DNA of 64,000 bases from Capnocytophaga gingivalis ATCC 33624 (GCF_000174755.1 NZ_ACLQ01000022.1:88767-152766); one strand, 5' to 3'; positions 20,056 through 28,315 are shown, numbered from the stretch's first letter. Notes: generated from the sequence alone by a model not told the origin. Numbers and translations are program-made.

Positions 20056-20075
20056 GGGCGAATTGCAATTCGCCC
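20056..20075. repeat. Perfect 20-base palindrome, candidate dispersed repeat
   Basis: GGGCGAATTGCAATTCGCCC is its own reverse complement. It sits in the 19812-20126 gap, which otherwise shows only AT-rich sequence and a weak TATCTTGC box near 19991. The core resembles short palindromic repeats that I recall being scattered through some bacterial genomes; copy number in this genome cannot be seen from one window. Confidence 0.6.
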
Positions 20076-20126
20076 CTACTTTGGTGACGCTTATTTTCGT
20101 AAGCCCCTCTATTTAATCATGATAAA

Positions 20127-20438
20127 ATGAGAAAAAATAAGATTTTATATTTTGCTATATTGCCTATTATCTTCTTTCTTGTTTGTGGATGCACTTCACA
20201 AGAAAAGAAAAATAGTTATGAAGACAGTCCAATAGTAAATTTTGACCGAGACTCTGTCTTTTATCGGTTGAATATAAAAGAGGATGGGGAATGGTATGTT
20301 TTCTCAACAGAGGAATTGAAAATAGATTATACAAAAAAACTTAGTTATTGTATAGATTCTTTTTCGTGTATTCCTGCCAAGTATTACAACACTGAAGAAA
20401 CCATGTATGATAATTGCTTAGATTGTGATAACAATTAG
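20127..20438 (+). CDS. Small putative lipoprotein, function unknown
   Basis: 103 residues. The N-terminus is a lipoprotein signal (hydrophobic stretch ending VCGC, then TSQEKK); the remainder is acidic, with no domain I recognise. Two cysteines near the C-terminus (CLDCDNN) and two in SYCIDSFSC might form disulphides. It lies alone between the Sus block and an opposite-strand gene. Confidence 0.6.
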   Translation: MRKNKILYFAILPIIFFLVCGCTSQEKKNSYEDSPIVNFDRDSVFYRLNIKEDGEWYVFSTEELKIDYTKKLSYCIDSFSCIPAKYYNTEETMYDNCLDCDNN

Positions 20439-20495
20439 GATATTTGCCCTCTTAAATTCTTTGAGTAGCATACACAACAGCATGTATCCAAAGCC

Positions 20496-20990
20496 TTATA
20501 CAAGTCGAAACATTTTTCCAAGAAAAGCACTTACTTTGTGCAACCAACCCTTATCCTTGACATTCCCTAAGAACCATTGTTCGAACTTAGGGTACTGATA
20601 TCCCTGCGCTACACACACCTCTACTATAAGCTCATATTTCCGATCACAGCTCAGGCGATAAAAAAAGTCTATACTCTCATCAAAGAACTGTACCGCATGT
20701 AGGGAGATATGCTTCTCCAAACATTCCTCAGAGACAAGAGGTTTATTCTTGGTCTGATTATAAGCATTGAAGCGCAATAACTCCTCCTTTGCTAAATATT
20801 TTCGTGCCTTCAGATCCAACTGGGAAAGATAAGGCAACAAATGATTGGCAGCCTCCAAAAGCTGCTCCAAACTATAATGAAGCTTATCCAAGAGGATATC
20901 CACCCGACGCCCCTTATAGACAAGACCAATCTCATAGGAATCCTGGACTATCTTCCTCTCTTTTAAGTCATTAATTTCCAATAATTTCAT
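20496..20990 (-). CDS. Hypothetical protein, 164 residues
   Basis: No signal peptide or membrane segment. Mixed alpha/beta composition with helical KLHYSLEQLLEAANHLLPYLSQLD followed by KARKYLAKEELLRFNAYNQ. I do not recognise the family. A -7 box (TATTTTTG, minus strand, 21044-21051) about 55 bases before the ATG supports it as a real single gene. Confidence 0.6.
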   Translation of the reverse strand: MKLLEINDLKERKIVQDSYEIGLVYKGRRVDILLDKLHYSLEQLLEAANHLLPYLSQLDLKARKYLAKEELLRFNAYNQTKNKPLVSEECLEKHISLHAVQFFDESIDFFYRLSCDRKYELIVEVCVAQGYQYPKFEQWFLGNVKDKGWLHKVSAFLGKMFRLV

Positions 20991-21043
20991 GTGTTTTTTA
21001 TTTTAGATATTCTATATACCTCTTTTCAGAAATTTTTCTTATG

Positions 21044-21051
21044 CAAAAATA
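21044..21051 (-). promoter_or_regulatory. -7 promoter box for the gene at 20496-20990
   Basis: TATTTTTG on the minus strand, matching TAnnTTTG, about 55 bases upstream of the start. Confidence 0.5.
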
Positions 21052-21201
21052 CGAATCTAAAACGAATTTATCTATAGTAATTTTTATAATTTTATCTTAT
21101 TTAATGAGTTAAATATTTATAAAAGAAATAAGATTCTCTTATTACACTATTTATTAAAAGTTAAATAAAAAATATTACATCCTCTATTTGAGAAATATTT
21201 A

Positions 21202-21209
21202 TATATTTG
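21202..21209 (+). promoter_or_regulatory. -7 promoter box for the SemiSWEET gene
   Basis: TATATTTG followed by C, 35 bases before the ATG. Confidence 0.55.
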
Positions 21210-21244
21210 CTGCGAATATCTAACAGAAATAAATATTATAAATT

Positions 21245-21505
21245 ATGGAAAGTAAATTCGTCCGTATTCTTAGTATTGCCGCTACAATCACCGCTGTGTG
21301 TATGTATGTAGCCTATATAGACCAAATCCAAAAAACATGGGGCGATGCTACCGGTCCATGGTTACAACCATTGGTAGCAGGTATCAACTGCACTTTGTGG
21401 GTAGCTTATGGTTTCTTAAAACGAGACAGAGACTACCCTATCGTATTCGCCAACCTTCCTGGTATCATACTTGGATTCCTTGCCGCTTACTCTGCAGCGT
21501 TCTAA
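21245..21505 (+). CDS. SemiSWEET-type sugar transporter
   Basis: 86 residues with three membrane helices (about 7-25, 40-57 and 67-84), the size of a SemiSWEET half-transporter, which acts as a dimer to let sugars cross the inner membrane. The stretches QPLVAGINCTLWVAYGFLK and ANLPGIILGFLAAYSA are very like those I know from streptococcal SemiSWEETs. The PQ-loop motif is altered: YIDQI at 24-28 has Asp where Pro is usual, although Gln27 is kept. It stands alone with its own promoter. Confidence 0.85.
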   Translation: MESKFVRILSIAATITAVCMYVAYIDQIQKTWGDATGPWLQPLVAGINCTLWVAYGFLKRDRDYPIVFANLPGIILGFLAAYSAAF

Positions 21506-21625
21506 GATAGATAATAACAGGAATCAATAGTTAAAATATGATTCGCTAACTTCCTAAGATGCAACTTATTGTGTCTTACGGAACAACTTATTGTATCTTA
21601 ACGAATTGAGCCTCACAATCATTTC

Positions 21626-22075
21626 CTACTTAAGCCCTAAAAGTTTCTTTTTCCTTTTGAAGGGCTTGTACAGCCGTTTCTGGAGTGAGATGTCCCGATT
21701 TGTCTGTAACAAATGAGTTTCAACTGTAGTAGGAATTGTTGTAACTTCTGTTGCTGCAACAGTGATCTTTTCCTCTTGAGCCGCAACCTCATAAGGGACA
21801 GCATCAGGAGTCACATCCTCACCTGTTGTAAATTCCTGTTCTCTCTGAAGAGAAGTTTCTCCCACAATAGTAGTATCAGCAGTTGCTTCAAGAGGTATTT
21901 GCTCTGGAGCAACTGCTTTTTTCTTAGTCTCTTTACGATCCCAACCTTGTAAGGTCATGATAGCCTTAATAGCTGCAAGCTGTTCACGTACAGCAGGATA
22001 GACTGTTTTTTCGCCTTGCGCTATTGCTTCTCCTGAGGCGATACGTAGCAAAATCTGTAATATCTGTTCTTTCAT
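21626..22075 (-). CDS. Hypothetical protein with Thr/Glu/Ala-rich linker
   Basis: 149 residues. A helical N-terminal part (residues 1-50, including YPAVREQLAAIKAIMTLQGWDRKE) is followed by a long low-complexity stretch rich in Thr, Ala, Glu and Val, and a strongly basic tail (KRLYKPFKRKKKLLGLK). The pattern suggests a small helical domain with a disordered tail. No family recognised; a phage-like terminase or DNA-binding role is possible but unsupported. Confidence 0.5.
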   Translation of the reverse strand: MKEQILQILLRIASGEAIAQGEKTVYPAVREQLAAIKAIMTLQGWDRKETKKKAVAPEQIPLEATADTTIVGETSLQREQEFTTGEDVTPDAVPYEVAAQEEKITVAATEVTTIPTTVETHLLQTNRDISLQKRLYKPFKRKKKLLGLK

Positions 22076-22294
22076 CTCGATTATATTTTTACTTTTGAAA
22101 ACGATGCAAAATTACAACATTTTAGATATAAAATCAATACAACAAAAAGTTAAATATCGAAATTTATCTTTCACCCTTACTTTGGCTCATCATTCACTTT
22201 CTCATTATTGTTTATTATAGTTTTTGTTTATAGTGATTTAGTTTTGCTATCAATAAAAACTATATTCATATAAATAAAAAATATAGCAAAAGGC

Positions 22295-22324
22295 TTGCTT
22301 TCTATGGATAAAGTTGTACCTTTG
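22295..22324 (+). promoter_or_regulatory. Bacteroidetes promoter for dps
   Basis: TTG at 22295-22297 and TACCTTTG at 22317-22324, separated by 19 bases, which matches the -33/-7 spacing of the group's primary sigma factor. The ATG follows 27 bases later. Confidence 0.7.
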
Positions 22325-22351
22325 TCCTGTGAAATTTAAAAATTTATAATC

Positions 22352-22831
22352 ATGAGTTTTAATAGTTTAGGGCTTAAAAAAGCCGAAGTAGAGAAAGAAA
22401 TACATGCTTTGAACATTCTTCTTTCTAATTATCAAACCTATTACCAGAACTTGCGCGGTGTACATTGGAATATAAAGGGAAAACGTTTCTTTGAACTACA
22501 TATCAAGTTCGAAGAGTTATACAATGCCGCTCAGGAGCAGGTAGATGAAATTGCTGAACGTATTCTTACCCTCGGTGGAGTACCTTTCAACACCTTGGCA
22601 AGCTATGTAAAGCATGCTACAATTCCTGTAGGAGAGAATGTTTTTGACGATGACAAAGCGGTTCGCCTTGTGATAGACAGCCTTGTAGCCTTACTTCCTT
22701 TGGAGAGAGAACTCCTCGAACTTTCTGACAAGGCAAATGATGCAGGTACCAACACTCTTATCAATGATTTCGTAGTAGAACAGGAGAAAAATCTCTGGAT
22801 GCTTAAGTCCTACCTGAATGAAGCTATCTAA
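22352..22831 (+). CDS. dps: Dps family DNA-protection and iron-storage protein
   Basis: 159 residues, standard for Dps. Ferritin-like four-helix protein that forms a 12-subunit shell, oxidises ferrous iron with peroxide and protects DNA. The signature HWNIKGKRFFELHIKFEELYNA.. with HWN, the following H, and DEIAERI places the ferroxidase ligands at the subunit interface. Own promoter and terminator, so a single-gene unit. Confidence 0.95.
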   Translation: MSFNSLGLKKAEVEKEIHALNILLSNYQTYYQNLRGVHWNIKGKRFFELHIKFEELYNAAQEQVDEIAERILTLGGVPFNTLASYVKHATIPVGENVFDDDKAVRLVIDSLVALLPLERELLELSDKANDAGTNTLINDFVVEQEKNLWMLKSYLNEAI

Positions 22832-22868
22832 TTAAAACGAATTACGTAAGATAGGTTACCAAAATTCA

Positions 22869-22912
22869 GACACGACAAACTCATATATTGGGTTTGTTGT
22901 GTCTTTTTTTTT
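22869..22912 (+). terminator. Rho-independent terminator of dps
   Basis: Stem GACACGACAAAC / GTTTGTTGTGTC (one G-T pair) with a 10-11-base loop, followed by nine T. Confidence 0.88.
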
Positions 22913-22947
22913 GCCGAGAATAAAAAATAATGGGAAGAAATCTACCC

Positions 22948-24357
22948 TTAATCCGAGATAATCTCCTCATAAGGAAAGTTGATCAGATATACCTTCTTCT
23001 TAGCTCGGGTCAGGGCTGTATAGAGCCAACGAAAATAAGCCACACTCTGTCCTTCTGGCAAAAAAGGTTTTTCTACAAAGACACGTTCCCATTGACCTCC
23101 TTGACTCTTATGACAAGTAATTGTATAGGCATACTTCACCTGTAGAGCATTGTAATAAGGATGTAGCTTCATATTCAGTGGAGCCACTTGCCCAGTCTGC
23201 TTGTTGTATTCCTGCATAATAGCATAATATAGATTCTCTTGCTCTTCGCTTGAGAGGGCGGGCAACGGGCTTTCTAAAGTATCTAAGAAAAGTATCGTTT
23301 CCAAAGGTTCTAACTCTGGGTAGTCTAATAGACGGATAAGGACATGAGCAAAAGTAAAGCCATAGCATCTCTCTACATGATTGATTTCAAGCACTTCTAT
23401 CGTATCCCCATTAGCGATAAAGCCTGCCTGAGAGGCATTATCGAGCCAATAATAATTATTTTTGACCACCATAAGTAAGTCTCCCACACATAAGGATTCC
23501 TCATAGTCAAAAACTACCTTCCTAATTTGCTGATTATACTCTACCGCCCGCTTATTGGAACGAACAATAAAGCAGGTCTCCTCTACCCCACTCTCTGCAT
23601 AAGCATCCATCAAGGCTTCTTCCAAATCATAGGAAGTCTGTAAAGGAATAACATCGGTGAAGGGTGAGGTACGGATACGAAAATTATCTTTAAAATTCTC
23701 AATACGCTTTCTCAGCCGTGTTGCATTATATAGAATACCCGATTTTTTGCCTTGTCTGACCACATCTGTAAGGATTCCCTCACTTACCTTTTTGCAATAA
23801 TAGGAAGAAAGCCGCTCGTAATCAAGAGCAGGGCTCATTGAGGTATGTACAGGAGGGAGCTGAGCAGAATCTCCTATAAGCATAAGGTAGCAATGATCCC
23901 CTGTATAGACAAACTCAATCAGATCAGAGAGTAGTGAGCGCCCTGCGAAACTGGCTTCCTCCCCTATCATAGAGGCCTCATCTACTATAAACAAGGCATG
24001 AGAAGCCTTATTATCCCTAAGAGTAAAAGAGAAATCTCCCCCTTCTCCCATTGGGCGATAGATACATTTGTGTACAGTAAAAGCTTTCTGACCCGCATAG
24101 GAGGCTATCACCTTGGCTGCACGCCCAGTAGGAGCCAGTAGCACCACCCGAACAGAAAGCTCTTTGAGGGTTTTGACCAGAGTATTGACCAGAGTTGTCT
24201 TTCCTGTACCCGCAAAACCCCTGAGGAGAAAGAGCTTTTGTTCCTCTTCCTCCTGAGAAAAAAACTCTGCAAGCTCCTCTAATACAACCTCCTGTGATTC
24301 GGTGGGCTCCCATGAAAAATGACTTAAAAGTAGATCGTAAATATCCGATGCATCCAT
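22948..24357 (-). CDS. RecD-like ATP-dependent DNA helicase (SF1)
   Basis: 469 residues, a compact RecD/UvrD-C-type helicase common in Bacteroidetes. Walker A GFAGTGKTTLV at 47-57; the PTGRAAKVI motif Ia; DEASMIGEE Walker B; C-terminal TITCHKSQGGQWERVFVE and WLYTALTRAKKKVYLI (motifs V and VI). It lacks the N-terminal extension of long RecD2 proteins. Likely works on DNA ends or stalled forks; the exact pathway is not shown by context. Convergent with dps. Confidence 0.88.
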   Translation of the reverse strand: MDASDIYDLLLSHFSWEPTESQEVVLEELAEFFSQEEEEQKLFLLRGFAGTGKTTLVNTLVKTLKELSVRVVLLAPTGRAAKVIASYAGQKAFTVHKCIYRPMGEGGDFSFTLRDNKASHALFIVDEASMIGEEASFAGRSLLSDLIEFVYTGDHCYLMLIGDSAQLPPVHTSMSPALDYERLSSYYCKKVSEGILTDVVRQGKKSGILYNATRLRKRIENFKDNFRIRTSPFTDVIPLQTSYDLEEALMDAYAESGVEETCFIVRSNKRAVEYNQQIRKVVFDYEESLCVGDLLMVVKNNYYWLDNASQAGFIANGDTIEVLEINHVERCYGFTFAHVLIRLLDYPELEPLETILFLDTLESPLPALSSEEQENLYYAIMQEYNKQTGQVAPLNMKLHPYYNALQVKYAYTITCHKSQGGQWERVFVEKPFLPEGQSVAYFRWLYTALTRAKKKVYLINFPYEEIISD

Positions 24358-24430
24358 AGGCTAATAAATGATTTCAAAGATAGTAAAAAAAATCTTTTGC
24401 AAAAAAACTTTTTTATTAAAAATTTTATTG

Positions 24431-24438
24431 TATCTTTG
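24431..24438 (+). promoter_or_regulatory. -7 promoter box for the gene at 24473
   Basis: TATCTTTG followed by C, 34 bases upstream of the ATG. Confidence 0.6.
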
Positions 24439-24472
24439 CTCTTTGCGAACTTAATACAAAATACATAATTAT

Positions 24473-25144
24473 ATGAGAAGAGGTATTCAATTTGGATTGC
24501 TGATAATCAGCGCTATAGGGTTCTTTTTAATATACAAATCTATACAAGCACCCATCGAGTTTGAGAAAGAAAGCAAAGCGCGTTATGCAGAAGTAATTGC
24601 CAAACTTAAGGATATTCGTAAGAGTGAAGAAGCCTATGAATCCATTCATAAGACCTATACCAACAATTTCGGTGAGTTAGAAAAATTCATCGAGACCGCT
24701 CATTTTTATATCACAACCAAGAAAGATACCAGCTGGGTACAGTATGACCCACACTTCAAGATAGATGTGCTCAAACAATCTGTAAAGACAGATACTATAG
24801 GAAAAATATCTGTAAAAGATTCTTTGTTCAAGGACAACGAACGCTACAAACAGATGTCTTCAGTAACTATCGGAGACAGACAGATTCCTTTGACTATAGA
24901 AACAGGGGTGATCTCTCGTGAGGGAGATGTAAAATTCCCTGTCTTCGAGGTAAAAGTACCTAAAAAAGACGTTCTCAAGGGATTAGATCAAGATGAAATA
25001 GAGCGAGAACTGCAAAAAACAGGGGTTAATGATGTCAAAGGTGCGTATATATCTGTAGGTTCCTTGACCGAAGTCTCTACCAGTGGAAACTGGCCTTCTT
25101 ATTACAACGAAAGAACAGATAAAAAAGGTGCCGCAAGAAAATAA
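24473..25144 (+). CDS. Membrane-anchored hypothetical protein, 223 residues
   Basis: One N-terminal membrane helix (residues 5-23), then a periplasmic part starting with a helical, charged segment (EKESKARYAEVIAKLKDIRKSEEAY), like the neck of pseudopilin-like or SprB-associated proteins, then beta-rich sequence. Flavobacteria often have this gene just before a DUF3822 gene, as here, and they probably form an operon. Function unknown. Confidence 0.7.
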   Translation: MRRGIQFGLLIISAIGFFLIYKSIQAPIEFEKESKARYAEVIAKLKDIRKSEEAYESIHKTYTNNFGELEKFIETAHFYITTKKDTSWVQYDPHFKIDVLKQSVKTDTIGKISVKDSLFKDNERYKQMSSVTIGDRQIPLTIETGVISREGDVKFPVFEVKVPKKDVLKGLDQDEIERELQKTGVNDVKGAYISVGSLTEVSTSGNWPSYYNERTDKKGAARK

Positions 25145-25166
25145 CTTACATATTGAGTTTAAAAAG

Positions 25167-25946
25167 ATGTCCATTCAATTGAATTTGGATGGGCTTTCTT
25201 TTTGTATCTTTAACCCAGCTCTTTCATGTATAGAATCCATCTATCACCTACCCCTTCCCCCTTCCATGCCCGCACTTGTCGTAGAACGAGAGATCCAGAA
25301 CTACCTCAAGGAAGAGCGCGCACTCTGTCAGGATTTTGACACTATCAAGGTACTGCACAACAATGAACAGTTTGCTTTTGTTCCTGAAAAATATTTTGTC
25401 ACAGATCACCTCTTTGAGTATCTCAAGTTCAATGTTACCGAATACCACAACCAGATCATCAGCCATGACACTCTCAAGGAGGAACAGATGGTCAATGTAT
25501 ACATCCCCAATGCCTCTATCAACCGTATCCTGAGGGAGACCTATGGAATATTCGAGTACGAACACCTGACCACTACCCTACTGGGCGTACTGCTGATGCA
25601 CAACCCCCAGAAGAAAAATGCTGTCTATGCTCATTTCGACAAAGATGCTTTTCACTTAGTGATCTTCAAAGAAGGGCAACTGGCTTTCTTCAATCGTTTT
25701 GCCTTTGAGGAGCCTATAGATATGCTCTACTACCTACTCTTTTCCTTGGAACAGCTCTCCATAGATACCGAAACGACCCCTTTGTACCTATTGGGAGACA
25801 TCATTCGCAACTCTGAGCGATATTACCTTATATATAAGTATGTGCGATTCATCTATTTCCTACCTCCTCAGAAAAATAATCCTTTCTGCCAAAATATGGA
25901 TCCTACCTTAGCGCGACAGAACTTCATTCTTACCCATACTTTTTGA
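25167..25946 (+). CDS. DUF3822 family protein
   Basis: About 259 residues from the ATG at 25167. The family hallmark is an N-terminal SIQLNLDGLSFCIFNP strand and a two-lobed fold thought to resemble actin-like ATPases of the pilus-assembly type; here YVNVYIPNA-like and AVYAHFDKDAFHLVIFKEGQL segments fit. The open frame runs back to 25083, and family members usually have KK before the SIQ motif (here EFKKMSIQ), so a GTG at 25128 is an alternative start. The ATG at 25083 would overlap the upstream gene by 62 bases and is less likely. Biological role unknown. Confidence 0.8.
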   Translation: MSIQLNLDGLSFCIFNPALSCIESIYHLPLPPSMPALVVEREIQNYLKEERALCQDFDTIKVLHNNEQFAFVPEKYFVTDHLFEYLKFNVTEYHNQIISHDTLKEEQMVNVYIPNASINRILRETYGIFEYEHLTTTLLGVLLMHNPQKKNAVYAHFDKDAFHLVIFKEGQLAFFNRFAFEEPIDMLYYLLFSLEQLSIDTETTPLYLLGDIIRNSERYYLIYKYVRFIYFLPPQKNNPFCQNMDPTLARQNFILTHTF

Positions 25947-26039
25947 GTAAAAAAGGGGTGAAGTTAGCAACTCAGAGCTGGATATGAATTAAAAAAAGGA
26001 AAAGCAAGTATGGCTCATACACTATTTACCATTAACAAA

Positions 26040-26095
26040 CTCCCTTATATAATTAACAATTAGCCATTAACAATTAACAATTATACATTGATTTA
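26040..26095. repeat. AATTAACAATT-type short tandem repeats
   Basis: The gap contains several AATTAACAATTA units interrupted by TAGCCATTA. The same motif in reverse complement (TTAATGATTAATG) recurs near 27722-27748 and 44033-44056, always in intergenic DNA. Confidence 0.5.
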
Positions 26096-26100
26096 TTCTG

Positions 26101-26108
26101 TATCTTTG
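26101..26108 (+). promoter_or_regulatory. -7 promoter box for the NifU-type gene
   Basis: TATCTTTG followed by CA, 37 bases before the ATG. Confidence 0.6.
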
Positions 26109-26144
26109 CACTATTAAAATAGAACCTTATAACTTAATACCAAC

Positions 26145-26384
26145 ATGAATAATCCAGACTTGTTACAACGAGTAGAAACAGCCTTAGCCGAGATACGTCC
26201 TTACCTACAGAATGATGGGGGAGATATTTCCCTTATCGGAATAGAAGATGATAAAATAGTGAAAGTAAAGCTATTAGGAAGCTGCCTAAGCTGTAGTGTA
26301 AACCAGATGACCCTCAAAAGCGGAGTGGAAATGACTATTAAGAAATACGCTCCTGAGATAGAAAAGGTTGTAAATATAAGCTGA
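26145..26384 (+). CDS. NifU C-terminal domain protein (Fe-S cluster scaffold/carrier)
   Basis: 79 residues, just the NifU C-terminal (Nfu) domain. QNDGGDISL at 22-30 and the cluster-binding CxxC (Cys47, Cys50) in GSCLSCS are diagnostic. It carries or transfers [4Fe-4S] clusters to target proteins. Single gene between its own promoter and a hairpin terminator. Confidence 0.93.
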   Translation: MNNPDLLQRVETALAEIRPYLQNDGGDISLIGIEDDKIVKVKLLGSCLSCSVNQMTLKSGVEMTIKKYAPEIEKVVNIS

Positions 26385-26413
26385 AAAAGTTAATAATTGT
26401 TTAGTGAATCTAT

Positions 26414-26448
26414 CCCCTTAGAGAGCATAAGCTCTTAAGGGGTTTTTT
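26414..26448 (+). terminator. Rho-independent terminator after the NifU-type gene
   Basis: CCCCTTAGAGAGC / GCTCTTAAGGGG stem with a small bulge, then six T. Confidence 0.85.
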
Positions 26449-26466
26449 CTTGAAAATGCGACTGTT

Positions 26467-27408
26467 ATGGAAAAAGGAAATCATTTTTTTGCTCATGGAA
26501 AATTGCTCCTTACTGGGGAATATGCGGTCTTGGACGGAGCACTTGCAATAGCCCTTCCTACCCAATATGGCCAAGAGATGCACATTAGCCCCTCCGAGAG
26601 GGAAGGTATTTTCTTCCGTAGCCTTACCCAAGAGGGAACTCCCTGGTATGAGGGACAACTCTTTGTAGGAGATACCAATCCTATCACCCAGACCTTAGAG
26701 CGAATCCTCTCCCAAGCCCAGAGAATGCAACCTAACTTCCTTACAGGCCAATCAGTACACGTAGAGACAAGATTGGATTTCCCCAGAGAATGGGGATTGG
26801 GTTCCTCCTCCACCCTTATCAGTATGATTGCTCAGTGGGCAGAGGTAAACCCTTATGAACTGCTCTGGAATAGCTTTGGAGGAAGTGGGTATGACATCGC
26901 TTGTGCAAGAGCCTCTTCCCCTATTCTATACCAATTGACCGAAGGCAAAGCCAAAGTATATCCTATATACTACAGCCCCCCTTTTGCAACTTCCTTATTC
27001 TTTGTATACCTGAACAAAAAACAAAACAGCCGAGAAGGAATTGCCCTATACCAAGGGCTAAAGAAAAACAAAAAACCTCTCGTCTCTCAGCTTAGCCAGC
27101 TTACAGAAGAGATCTATCGCACCCACTCTTTAGACACCTTTTCCAAGCTCCTTAGCGAGCACGAGGCCGTACTATCAAGCTACCTAAGACTCCCTACTGT
27201 AAAGGATTCCCTATTCAAGGATTTTTCAGGAACCATCAAGAGCTTAGGAGCTTGGGGAGGCGATTTTGTACTGGCCATAGGGGAGGAAAGCTATATAAAG
27301 GAGTACTTCATTAGCAAGGGGATGCAAACAATCCTCCCCTTTGCACAAATGATACTTCCTACGGATAGGGAGCCAATATTACCTCCAGTCCATCAAGATC
27401 CTCGGTAA
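26467..27408 (+). CDS. GYDIA family GHMP kinase
   Basis: 313 residues. The name motif GSGYDIACARA (about 140-150) and the ATP loop GLGSSSTLISMI (about 112-123) identify a GHMP kinase related to mevalonate-pathway kinases. N-terminal HGKLLLTGEYAVLDG is the GHMP substrate-binding start. In Bacteroidetes this family is proposed to act in the mevalonate route to isoprenoids, but the exact substrate is not settled. Its 3' end overlaps the oppositely oriented ferredoxin gene by 50 bases. Confidence 0.88.
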   Translation: MEKGNHFFAHGKLLLTGEYAVLDGALAIALPTQYGQEMHISPSEREGIFFRSLTQEGTPWYEGQLFVGDTNPITQTLERILSQAQRMQPNFLTGQSVHVETRLDFPREWGLGSSSTLISMIAQWAEVNPYELLWNSFGGSGYDIACARASSPILYQLTEGKAKVYPIYYSPPFATSLFFVYLNKKQNSREGIALYQGLKKNKKPLVSQLSQLTEEIYRTHSLDTFSKLLSEHEAVLSSYLRLPTVKDSLFKDFSGTIKSLGAWGGDFVLAIGEESYIKEYFISKGMQTILPFAQMILPTDREPILPPVHQDPR

Positions 27409-27691
27409 TAGGAATCTGACAGCCTAATCGGCTGTTTTCCTTTGTATAAGAAGTCTCAAAAAGCATCGCTTCTTCCTCCGCTCCTATCTCAGGGAGGGGG
27501 GTATCACTCACTATATAGCATTGGCAAGAGCCACACATGGCCATACCTCCGCACACTCCTATCTCGCCATCCTCGGCAATAGCATAGGCACGAATTACTT
27601 CCATAAGAGACATATTCATATCGGTAGGCGCCTCTACTTCAAAGAGTGTTCCCTCTCTATCGGTTATTTTTAAGGTAACTTCTGCTGACAT
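27359..27691 (-). CDS. 2Fe-2S ferredoxin
   Basis: 110 residues from the ATG at 27691. Cluster cysteines 47, 53, 56 and 91 in CGGMAMCGSC and RLGC follow the adrenodoxin-type C-x5-C-x2-C...C spacing. Carries electrons to unknown partners in the cytoplasm. The frame is open back to 27721, but a -7 box (TACTTTTG, minus strand, 27711-27718) lies there, so the later ATG is the start. Convergent 50-base overlap with the GHMP kinase. Confidence 0.9.
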   Translation of the reverse strand: MSAEVTLKITDREGTLFEVEAPTDMNMSLMEVIRAYAIAEDGEIGVCGGMAMCGSCQCYIVSDTPLPEIGAEEEAMLFETSYTKENSRLGCQIPITEDLDGLEVILAPYP

Positions 27692-27710
27692 TTGTATTGG
27701 TATGAGAGTG

Positions 27711-27718
27711 CAAAAGTA
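27711..27718 (-). promoter_or_regulatory. -7 promoter box of the ferredoxin gene
   Basis: TACTTTTG then CA on the minus strand, 20 bases before the ATG; it decides the gene start. Confidence 0.65.
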
Positions 27719-27721
27719 CAA

Positions 27722-27748
27722 AATTAATGATTAATGGCTAATGATTAA
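27722..27748. repeat. ATTAATGATTAATGG-type short repeat
   Basis: Intergenic TTAATGATTAATGGCTAATG, matching copies at 44033-44056 and, reversed, 26040-26095. Confidence 0.45.
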
Positions 27749-27829
27749 CGAGCAATAACATATGAATATTTTATTATATCATTGAAAGACAGAGATTTGT
27801 GAAAAAATAAAAAAATAACACAAAAAATA

Positions 27830-27860
27830 TTTGTCAATTCAAAAAAAGATAGTATCTTTG
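27830..27860 (+). promoter_or_regulatory. Promoter of the tRNA-Val pair
   Basis: TTTG at 27830-27833 and TATCTTTG at 27853-27860, with 19 bases between. The first tRNA begins 16 bases later. Confidence 0.75.
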
Positions 27861-27875
27861 CACCCGATTACAAAA

Positions 27876-27950
27876 GGGTTCTTAGCTCAGCTGGTTCAGA
27901 GCATCTGCCTTACAAGCAGAGGGTCACTGGTTCGAATCCAGTAGGACCCA
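27876..27950 (+). tRNA. tRNA-Val (anticodon TAC)
   Basis: 75-base cloverleaf: acceptor GGGTTCT / AGGACCC, D arm GCTC..GAGC, anticodon loop CTTACAA, T loop TTCGAAT. CCA is not encoded. Confidence 0.96.
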
Positions 27951-27981
27951 CACTTTTGTTTAGAAAAAATTATTTATTTTA

Positions 27982-28056
27982 GGGTTCTTAGCTCAGCTGG
28001 TTCAGAGCATCTGCCTTACAAGCAGAGGGTCACTGGTTCGAATCCAGTAGGACCCA
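27982..28056 (+). tRNA. tRNA-Val (anticodon TAC), identical second copy
   Basis: Same 75 bases as the copy at 27876-27950, 31 bases downstream and on the same transcript. CCA not encoded. Confidence 0.96.
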
Positions 28057-28057
28057 C

Positions 28058-28090
28058 AAAAAAGTCATACATTCATTGTATGGCTTTTTT
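28058..28090 (+). terminator. Rho-independent terminator of the tRNA-Val operon
   Basis: AAAAAGTCATAC / GTATGGCTTTTTT stem with a 7-base loop (one G-T pair), T tract at the end. Confidence 0.85.
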
Positions 28091-28204
28091 ATTTAGGCAA
28101 TAGATAACAGAAATAGATAAATCAAAAAAACTGATTATCAAAAAGGTAAGGTATTCTACCTAAACAAAATTCACACTTTAGATACAGTTTTTTTAGACTT
28201 TTCA

Positions 28205-28315
28205 AATAATCCCCCTTACCCCCTCTGTTCTCTGCTCTCCCTTCTCTGTTCTCTGCTCACCGCTCTCTATTCACTGCCGACTGCCGACTGCCCACCGCTC
28301 ACAATCTCTTGTTAA
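28205..28315. repeat. Pyrimidine-rich stretch with short direct repeats
   Basis: In the 28091-28400 gap the plus strand is almost purine-poor: two copies of CTCTGTTCTCTGCTC, then ACTGCCG repeated and CACCGCTC repeated. No coding frame; composition differs sharply from the AT-rich flanks. A -7 box for secDF (TATATTTG, 28360-28367) follows. Confidence 0.5.

Noticed and set aside
25083..25166. Longer DUF3822 start at 25083
   Set aside because: It would overlap the upstream gene by 62 bases; a GTG at 25128 or the ATG at 25167 is more plausible.
27876..28056. tRNA-Val pair as an integration site
   Set aside because: Both copies are complete and are followed by a terminator and core genes; no integrase or repeated 3' end nearby.
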